Shown: one piece after another, positions 4,871 through 9,866 of the stretch
Numbering within the stretch: position 1 is the stretch's first letter
Layout of the letters: each line of letters begins with the position of its first letter
Origin: RGIG8497 sp045593265
Lineage (GTDB): Bacteria; Bacillota; Clostridia; RGIG6154
NCBI GenBank assembly: GCA_045593265.1
Contig: JAZNWH010000041.1
Span: forward strand, 1 to 9,866
Direction: 5' to 3'
DNA length: 9,866 nt
Position numbers and translations under genes: made by a program
Notes under the pieces: generated by a model
The model's input: the letters and a program-made list of their open reading frames with translations, nothing else
The model's database searches: none
Told to the model about the DNA's origin: nothing

Positions 4871-6679
4871 ATGGATACATTACGTTGGCTGAGCAAGTAT
4901 CTGAAAAAATATACTGTTCCTCTTATTATTGTTTTCATCCTTACCACTTTATATACTGTATTTAATTATATACATCCTGTGGTTATAGGTAAAATTGTAG
5001 ACCTCATCGAAAAGAGGGTTAAATCAGGAAATTTCATCATCGATAAAAACGCATTATTTACATATGCGGCAATTATATTAGGTGCAATTATCTGTAAAGA
5101 AACTATATTCTATATAAACAGTAGCTTGAAAGAACATATTTCTCAAAATATCATACTTAAAATACGAGAAGAACTGTTTTCACGTCTTACTCATATGGAT
5201 TGTAAGTTTTACGAAAAGAACAAAACAGGTGATATACTTTCAAGACTGACGAGCGATGTTGAAAGCATAAAGCAAGTTTTAAACGGAACTATCCCTACTA
5301 TATTTCAAAATATAGTTTTCTTTGTAGTTGGTTTTATTATCATTTTAAAGGTTAGTCCAATACTTACCTTAGCTATTTTTTCAGTTGCACCACTTATTTT
5401 ATTCTGTGCTTTTTCACTTTCAAAGCATTTAAAGCCAACCTTTGTTCAGCAAAGAGAAGCAATTTCTGAACTTAACTCCGTAGCTCAGGAAAATATTGAG
5501 GGGAACAAGGTTGTAAAGGCATATGCAAGAGAAGATTTTGAAATCGAGAAATTTGAGAAATACAACAAAAATTATCACGACGTGTTCATGAACTATGTAA
5601 AGGTATGGATCAAAACATATCCCAGACTCACTTTCAGTGTTAACCTCACTACTGTAATGTTTATTTTAGTAGGTGGTTATCTTGTGCTCCAAGGCAAAGC
5701 AACTGTCGGAGAATACGCTACTGTAAACGGAATACTATGGGCTGTTATCTCCCCTCTTACTTCACTTGGTGGTTTATTAAGCCAAATTCAGCAAGCATCT
5801 GCAAGTACTATTAAACTCAGACGTCTTTATGACACTATACCGGATATCAGAAATCACAAGGTTTTAAAACGTGATACGGCTATTAATGGTAAAATTACTT
5901 TTAAAAACGTTACCTTTGCGTACGAAAAAGACAGAGTTTTAAAATCAATCAATTTTACTGCAAATCCCGGTGATACTATTGCAATCATAGGGCCAACAGG
6001 TTCAGGAAAATCTTCCATTGTTAATTTAATCTCAAGATTTTATGACCCCGAAAGTGGTACAGTATATCTTGATGATATTAACATAAAAAACATTGACCTT
6101 AACACCGTAAGAAAAAGTGTTGCAATTGCAATGCAGGATATTTTTCTCTTTTCTGACACTATTGCAAATAACATTGCATACGGTATACCAACTGCAACAA
6201 GAGAAGATATCATTAAGGTAGCTAAAGATGCAGACGCTCATGAATTTATTTCCAAACTTCCAGAAGGATATGACACCATTGTAGGTGAACGCGGGGTTGG
6301 ACTTTCGGGTGGTCAAAGACAAAGAATTTCTCTTGCAAGAGCTCTTCTTAAAAATCCATCAATACTTATACTTGATGATACTACATCAGCTGTTGATATG
6401 GAAACTGAATATTCCATTCAACAAACATTAGAAAGCAGCTACAAAACTAAAACAACTATAATAATTGCTCACAGAATTTCATCTGTTAAAAACGCAGACC
6501 TTATATTGGTTATGAATGGCGGTCATTTAATCGAATGGGGCAAACACGAAGAGCTTTTACAACAAAACGGTTATTACAGACATGTCTATGATTCTCAGTT
6601 CGGCGACTTTGGAAATTCTAAGACCTATGATGTTGACTTCCCCAGCCTAAACTCTTTTAATATGGGAGGTGTTAGATAA
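4871..6679 (+). CDS. Heterodimeric ABC exporter subunit with degenerate ATP site
   Basis: This 602-residue half-transporter has a six-helix membrane domain (about 1-320) fused to a nucleotide-binding domain. Motifs are the A-loop aromatic in TFAYEKD (Y351), Walker A GPTGSGKS (374-381, K380), Q-loop Q422, intact signature LSGGQ (478-482), Walker B ending D502-D503, D-loop SAVD and H-loop H534. D503 replaces the catalytic glutamate, the mark of the non-hydrolysing site in heterodimeric exporters such as TM287 and BmrC/YheI. It is expected in the cell membrane together with the next gene product. Likely substrates are drugs, peptides or lipids, but this is not determined. The ATG follows AGGAGG by 4 bases. 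The stop overlaps the next start by one base (TAATG), so the two are translationally coupled. A 23-residue polar C-terminal tail extends past the NBD. Confidence 0.93.
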   Translation: MDTLRWLSKYLKKYTVPLIIVFILTTLYTVFNYIHPVVIGKIVDLIEKRVKSGNFIIDKNALFTYAAIILGAIICKETIFYINSSLKEHISQNIILKIREELFSRLTHMDCKFYEKNKTGDILSRLTSDVESIKQVLNGTIPTIFQNIVFFVVGFIIILKVSPILTLAIFSVAPLILFCAFSLSKHLKPTFVQQREAISELNSVAQENIEGNKVVKAYAREDFEIEKFEKYNKNYHDVFMNYVKVWIKTYPRLTFSVNLTTVMFILVGGYLVLQGKATVGEYATVNGILWAVISPLTSLGGLLSQIQQASASTIKLRRLYDTIPDIRNHKVLKRDTAINGKITFKNVTFAYEKDRVLKSINFTANPGDTIAIIGPTGSGKSSIVNLISRFYDPESGTVYLDDINIKNIDLNTVRKSVAIAMQDIFLFSDTIANNIAYGIPTATREDIIKVAKDADAHEFISKLPEGYDTIVGERGVGLSGGQRQRISLARALLKNPSILILDDTTSAVDMETEYSIQQTLESSYKTKTTIIIAHRISSVKNADLILVMNGGHLIEWGKHEELLQQNGYYRHVYDSQFGDFGNSKTYDVDFPSLNSFNMGGVR

Positions 6680-8466
6680 TGGCAAGAAATACTTATAATC
6701 AGGATGAAAAACTAAAAAACGAAATTAACTTAAGCCACATCAAAAGACTGGGCGGATACCTGAGCAAGTATAAAGGAAAGCTTATCGCTTCAATAATTTA
6801 TATGCTTATAAATTCAATTCTTTCATTGCTGCCTCCATTTTTAATTGCCATGGTAATTGACGTATGTCTGCCTCAAAAGAATTTTAGACTTTTGTATTTA
6901 ATAGTAGGTGCAGTTATTGCATCCGAGCTTCTCATATGGCTGATAACATGTGTAAGAACTAAAGCAATAAATCTTGTAGGAATGGGTCTTGTACACGATT
7001 TAAGGCATGACTTATATGCTCATCTTCAACACCTTCCCCTTTCTTACTTTGATTCAAGGCCTCACGGTAAAATTCTTATACGAATTGTTAACTATATAAA
7101 CACACTATCACAGTTACTTTCAAATGGTATAATTGATGTTGTTGCAAATTTGTTCACAGTATTTGTGATAGTTGTATTTATGTTTATGATGGATGTACAG
7201 TTTGCGCTTATTTGTATTGCTTTTGTTCCTGTGTTTGTTACTTTCATACTTGTACTTAAAACAAAGCATCGTAAAGCCTGGCAAACTCTTTCTTCAAAGC
7301 AAAGTAATCTTACTGCTTACATAAGTGAAAGTATTTCTGGTATGAAGGTTACACAATCCTTTGCAAGAGAAAATAAAAATGCTGAAACTTTTGATAATCT
7401 TTGTCAGGACACCAAAAAGCACTGGCTCAAGGCACGTTATATTGAATTTGGAATACCTGTAACCGTTAACGTGCTTTCAGTAATATCAACAGTTGTGGTA
7501 TATCTGATAGGTGCTTCAAGAATTTCGGAAGGCGAACTTACTCTTGGTGTTTTAATAGCTTTTGCTTCTTACATCTCAAGATTCTGGTCTCCTATCACAA
7601 TTCTAACGAATTACTATAATCAAATTATCACAGCAGCGGCATATGTTGAAAGAATTTTCGAAACAATGGACGAACCTTTTGTTGTTGAAGATTTGCCGGA
7701 TGCAAAACCTCTGGACGATATTACAGGAAATGTTGAATTTGAAAATGTTACCTTTGCATATGAAGAAAGCGAACCAAATGTTCTGGAAAATGTATCATTT
7801 ACAGCTAAGGCAGGCGAATCTATTGCTTTAGTAGGACCTACAGGTGCTGGAAAATCTACTATAATTAATCTTATATCAAGATTTTATGATATACAAAACG
7901 GCAGAATTCTTATTGACGGAAAAGATATCAAACATGCTACACTTAAATCACTAAGAAGTCAGGTTGGTGTTATGCTTCAGGATAGTTTTCTTTTCTCAGG
8001 TACTATCAAAGATAACATACGTTATGGAAAACTTGATGCTACAGATGAAGAAATAATAAGTGCAGCTAAAACCGTCTGTGCCCACGATTTTATTATGAGT
8101 ATGCCACAGGGCTACGATACTCCTGTAAACGAAAGAGGTGCTTCCCTCTCCGTAGGACAAAGACAGCTTATTGCTTTTGCGAGAACTCTTCTTTCAGACC
8201 CTAAAATTTTGATACTTGATGAGGCAACCTCCAGCATTGATACAGAAACAGAAACTCTTCTTCAACAAGGACTACATGAGCTTTTGAAAGGACGTACTTC
8301 CTTTATAGTTGCCCACAGACTTTCTACAATAAAACAATGTGATTGCATTATGCATATATCAAATAAAAATATTTCCGAAAGAGGAACTCATAAAGAGCTT
8401 TTGGAAAAGAAAGGTGCTTACTATAATCTTTATCAGGCACAGTTTAAATTTTTAAATATAGATTAA
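6679..8466 (+). CDS. Heterodimeric ABC exporter subunit with catalytic ATP site
   Basis: This 595-residue partner has the same layout: six membrane helices (about 30-325), then an NBD with A-loop Y361, Walker A GPTGAGKS (386-393, K392), Q-loop Q434, signature LSVGQ (490-494), Walker B ILILDE with catalytic E515, D-loop SSID and H-loop H546. The signature has valine in place of the first glycine. In a head-to-tail dimer this damaged signature faces the partner's Asp-type Walker B, giving one degenerate site, while this protein's intact Walker B faces the partner's intact LSGGQ, giving one active site. This matches the BmrD/YheH and TM288 role. A ribosome site GGAGGTG lies at the end of the upstream gene. 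The operon ends at the terminator at 8534-8575. Confidence 0.93.
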   Translation: MARNTYNQDEKLKNEINLSHIKRLGGYLSKYKGKLIASIIYMLINSILSLLPPFLIAMVIDVCLPQKNFRLLYLIVGAVIASELLIWLITCVRTKAINLVGMGLVHDLRHDLYAHLQHLPLSYFDSRPHGKILIRIVNYINTLSQLLSNGIIDVVANLFTVFVIVVFMFMMDVQFALICIAFVPVFVTFILVLKTKHRKAWQTLSSKQSNLTAYISESISGMKVTQSFARENKNAETFDNLCQDTKKHWLKARYIEFGIPVTVNVLSVISTVVVYLIGASRISEGELTLGVLIAFASYISRFWSPITILTNYYNQIITAAAYVERIFETMDEPFVVEDLPDAKPLDDITGNVEFENVTFAYEESEPNVLENVSFTAKAGESIALVGPTGAGKSTIINLISRFYDIQNGRILIDGKDIKHATLKSLRSQVGVMLQDSFLFSGTIKDNIRYGKLDATDEEIISAAKTVCAHDFIMSMPQGYDTPVNERGASLSVGQRQLIAFARTLLSDPKILILDEATSSIDTETETLLQQGLHELLKGRTSFIVAHRLSTIKQCDCIMHISNKNISERGTHKELLEKKGAYYNLYQAQFKFLNID

Positions 8467-8533
8467 AACCGTGTGCACCCAAAATACGCATTGATTGTAA
8501 AAATATTTTTACTGTAACAATTTATCAAAATTT

Positions 8534-8575
8534 AATGAAGGAATTCGTAAAATTGCGAATTCCTTCATTTTTTTT
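8534..8575 (+). terminator. Rho-independent terminator of the ABC operon, possibly bidirectional
   Basis: Perfect 14-bp arms (8534-8547 and 8556-8569) around an 8-base loop are followed by an unbroken T-tract to 8575. It stands between two convergent genes. On the minus strand the stem is followed by TTAAATTTT, so it may also end the SLH gene transcript. A 16-bp AT palindrome, GTAAAAATATTTTTAC, lies upstream at 8497-8512. Confidence 0.9.
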
Positions 8576-8592
8576 GATTGATAGGATAATAA

Positions 8593-9267
8593 TTATTCAG
8601 TTTCATTAAGTATTGAACGAAGAGTTCTAAGTTTTGTACCATTATCACCATTCAATACTTGATATTCAACTTTCGGTTGTTGTGTGCTAAAATCAATTCC
8701 AGATTGAACCATAATTGGTATATCTAACGCATTGCTTACTAAAATTGCAACATCGCTCCTTGTTGCAACACTTTCATTTTTTATTGACAATAGTTTTGTC
8801 AACCCTAATTGTGTTGCTACCATCGCGTAACCATCAGGATACCCCCCCATCGCATTCGCTGTGTGGCTATAACCTAAAACTGCAACAATCATTTTAATAA
8901 TTTCATCATAAGTAATTTCATCTTCCGGCTTGAAATTGCCATTTTCATCACCATCAACCAAACCAACAGTTTTAGCAATATTGATATATCGGTATGCCCA
9001 GTGGTCTTCAGGAACATCATTGAATAACGTATTCTCTGAAAAGCTACTATTGGAATTAACATCAAATTTTCCCGCACAACAAATCATTTTAACAACTTCT
9101 GCTTTTGTTACAGCATCTTTTAATCTTAAGTCCCCGTTTTCATCTCCAACCATTATCCCATAAAAATATAAGTCTGCTTGCTGCTCTGCACTTAATCCTG
9201 TTGCACTAACAACAATTACCGACATTAACATAAAAGATGCCATCAATAAAGCTATTACTTTTTTCAC
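8593..9267 (-). CDS. Secreted SLH-domain protein
   Basis: I place the start at GTG (9265-9267), six bases behind AGGAGTG, giving 224 residues with a classic signal peptide: MKK, a hydrophobic core to about 21, and cleavage near SATG. A longer frame from 9327 would add an unlikely N terminus overlapping the promoter. The mature part holds SLH repeats: a partial first one (about 30-66), a clear second one starting FNDVPEDHWAYRYI (82-133) and a weaker third (about 142-185). GDENGD and GDENGN loops lie in the first two. A short polar tail follows, with no enzyme domain. SLH domains bind pyruvylated or other secondary wall polymers, so the protein probably sits on the cell wall. It is divergent from an XRE regulator across a palindromic promoter. 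A run of seven G encodes Gly-Gly near 141-142. Confidence 0.88.
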   Translation of the reverse strand: MKKVIALLMASFMLMSVIVVSATGLSAEQQADLYFYGIMVGDENGDLRLKDAVTKAEVVKMICCAGKFDVNSNSSFSENTLFNDVPEDHWAYRYINIAKTVGLVDGDENGNFKPEDEITYDEIIKMIVAVLGYSHTANAMGGYPDGYAMVATQLGLTKLLSIKNESVATRSDVAILVSNALDIPIMVQSGIDFSTQQPKVEYQVLNGDNGTKLRTLRSILNETE

Positions 9268-9317
9268 TTTTATCACTCCTATTATTATACAACTCACTGT
9301 CATTGAGTATTTACTTG

Positions 9318-9346
9318 ATTGTATCATATTTTAATATGATTGTCAA
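9318..9346 (-). promoter_or_regulatory. Strong promoter of the SLH-protein gene
   Basis: TTGACA (9341-9346, perfect), a 17-base spacer and TACAAT (9318-9323, five of six) lie on the minus strand. They sit about 50 bases before the GTG start. A second TATAAT lies nearer the ribosome site (9284-9289) but has no matching -35 box. Confidence 0.85.
9323..9340. promoter_or_regulatory. Palindrome in the SLH promoter spacer, candidate XRE operator
   Basis: ATCATATT (9323-9330) and AATATGAT (9333-9340) are perfect 8-bp arms two bases apart. They exactly fill the space between the -35 and -10 boxes of the SLH gene promoter. A further half-site AATATGAT occurs at 9374-9381, just ahead of the XRE gene. 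The placement suggests the XRE protein represses the SLH gene and perhaps itself; this is inference. Confidence 0.55.
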
Positions 9347-9351
9347 TAATA

Positions 9352-9357
9352 TATAAT
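9352..9357 (+). promoter_or_regulatory. Possible -10 box of the XRE regulator gene
   Basis: A perfect TATAAT lies 38 bases before the XRE start codon, but no good -35 box stands at the right distance. The region is so AT-rich that chance matches are likely. Confidence 0.35.
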
Positions 9358-9395
9358 AGTATTGATGAATAATAATATGATAGGATTGAGTTATT

Positions 9396-9638
9396 ATGCT
9401 AAACGAAAATGAATATAAAGGTATATTATTGGATATTGGAATAAAAATAGGGTATTACAGAAGAAAATCCGGAATGACACAATCAGAACTTGCTGAAAAC
9501 ACAGGTTTAACACTTTCTTATATCAGTCAATTAGAAAGTCCAAATCTCCCATATTGCCCATCTATAAAATCTCTATTTACTATAGCCAAAGCATTAGGAA
9601 TTAAAGCATCCAAAATAATTGATATTGATGAAGATTAA
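9396..9638 (+). CDS. Small XRE/Cro-CI family transcriptional regulator
   Basis: This 80-residue protein is almost wholly one HTH_3 domain. Helix 2 is TQSELAE (28-34), the turn is around GLT (37-39), and the recognition helix is SYISQLES (41-48), followed by the usual SIKSLFTIAKALGI pair of helices and an acidic end. It has no sensor domain, so it would act as a simple DNA-binding dimer, or answer to a partner protein or promoter competition. Its ribosome site is weak (AGGATTGAG, 5 bases from the ATG). It is divergent from the SLH gene, and a palindrome lies in the region between them. Nothing toxin-like is adjacent, so it is unlikely to be an antitoxin, though a partner could lie outside the window. 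Confidence 0.9.
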   Translation: MLNENEYKGILLDIGIKIGYYRRKSGMTQSELAENTGLTLSYISQLESPNLPYCPSIKSLFTIAKALGIKASKIIDIDED

Positions 9639-9677
9639 GGGACTGTAAAAAAACTAAGTTTTTTTACAGTCCCTTAA
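9635..9677 (+). terminator. Long perfect hairpin ending the XRE gene
   Basis: Arms 9635-9653 and 9659-9677 pair perfectly over 19 bp, with one further C-G pair and a 3-base loop. The stem holds an A7/T7 segment, and the XRE stop codon lies inside the left arm. It can fold from either strand. It acts like a bidirectional terminator, though on the plus strand only TTAATTTT follows the stem. Confidence 0.7.
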
Positions 9678-9704
9678 TTTTGGGGAATAGGAAAAAATGT
9701 TTCA

Positions 9705-9775
9705 GAACGGACGAATTAAGCCCGTAGGGGTTACCCGAAGGCGTACAAAGGTACGTCGAGAGGCGAAATTCGTTC
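9705..9775. other. Structured GC-richer non-coding segment
   Basis: This stretch is clearly richer in G and C than its surroundings and has no ORF with a ribosome site. GGACGAATT (9709-9717) pairs with AATTCGTTC (9767-9775), enclosing a smaller hairpin CGTAC-aaag-GTACG (9742-9755) and a CCCG/GGGG/ACCC-rich part (9721-9736) that can also fold. The minus strand contains a CUUCGG-type tight loop. It may be a dispersed intergenic repeat or a small structured RNA. The rest of 9678-9866 shows nothing else except the hairpin at 9799-9826. Confidence 0.4.
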
Positions 9776-9798
9776 GAGTAAAAATGCTTGTTTAAATA

Positions 9799-9826
9799 GA
9801 AAAAATCGTTTAAAAACGATTTTTTC
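9799..9826. terminator. Perfect bidirectional terminator-like hairpin
   Basis: Arms 9799-9811 and 9814-9826 are perfect 13-bp complements with a 2-base loop. They carry an A6 tract on the left and a T6 tract on the right, so a U-rich end is presented on either strand. It probably ends a transcript coming from the left, from beyond the right edge, or both. Confidence 0.6.
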
Positions 9827-9866
9827 CTTAAGTAATATATTTTTTGCCATTTAATAAGTTTAAAAA

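Noticed and set aside
9268..9327. Upstream ATG extension of the SLH protein
   Set aside because: It would put 20 residues ahead of a textbook signal peptide. GTG at 9267 has AGGAGTG at the right distance, and the extension overlaps the promoter -10 box.
9705..9775. tRNA or known riboswitch at the GC-richer block
   Set aside because: There is no cloverleaf with T-loop or anticodon features and no riboswitch signature that I recognise.
1..9866. CRISPR array, prophage, defence island or biosynthetic cluster
   Set aside because: No regularly spaced repeats and no cas, phage structural, nuclease-partner or biosynthetic genes were seen; genes are ordinary chromosomal types in separate small units.

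Overview
This AT-rich window looks like a chromosomal piece of a low-GC Clostridia member, possibly an uncultured gut Oscillospirales-type Firmicute. The reasons are strong Gram-positive promoters and AGGAGG ribosome sites, a tetrahydrofolate riboswitch, a small four-cysteine DUF6472-like gene behind folC, an SLH-domain protein and a YheI/YheH (BmrC/BmrD)-type ABC pair. I cannot place it more precisely.

Layout. Positions 1-248 hold no convincing gene, only a possible promoter and a doubtful 22-codon ORF on the minus strand. Positions 249-2373 (minus strand) are a folate uptake and retention unit: an extended -10 promoter, a THF riboswitch, a translational expression platform that can hide the Shine-Dalgarno site, folT (ECF S component), folC (folylpolyglutamate synthase) and the small cysteine protein. 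The folT-folC junction has zero spacing, and the small gene overlaps the end of folC. Positions 2364-2499 hold a cluster of three hairpins. Positions 2521-3423 (minus) encode a DEDDh 3'-5' exonuclease with a C-terminal zinc-ribbon-like tail and a TTG start. Positions 3523-4569 (minus) encode a Gfo/Idh/MocA oxidoreductase whose promoter carries a perfect LacI/CcpA-type operator. It is divergent from a two-gene ABC exporter operon (4871-8466, plus) whose promoter contains a 9-4-9 inverted repeat. The ABC pair is a textbook heterodimer with one degenerate ATP site split across both proteins. The operon ends at a strong terminator shared with a convergent, secreted SLH-domain protein (8593-9267, minus). 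That gene is divergent from a small XRE/Cro-type regulator (9396-9638, plus), with a palindrome lying exactly in the SLH promoter spacer. The right end (9639-9866) holds two strong hairpins flanking a structured, GC-richer non-coding segment.

I see no phage, CRISPR, transposase or defence genes and no clearly new multi-gene system. The most interesting material is regulatory: the three-copy switching platform behind the THF riboswitch, the palindromic operators placed inside promoters, and the intergenic hairpin elements. All functional calls rest on reading motifs by eye; no database search was run.
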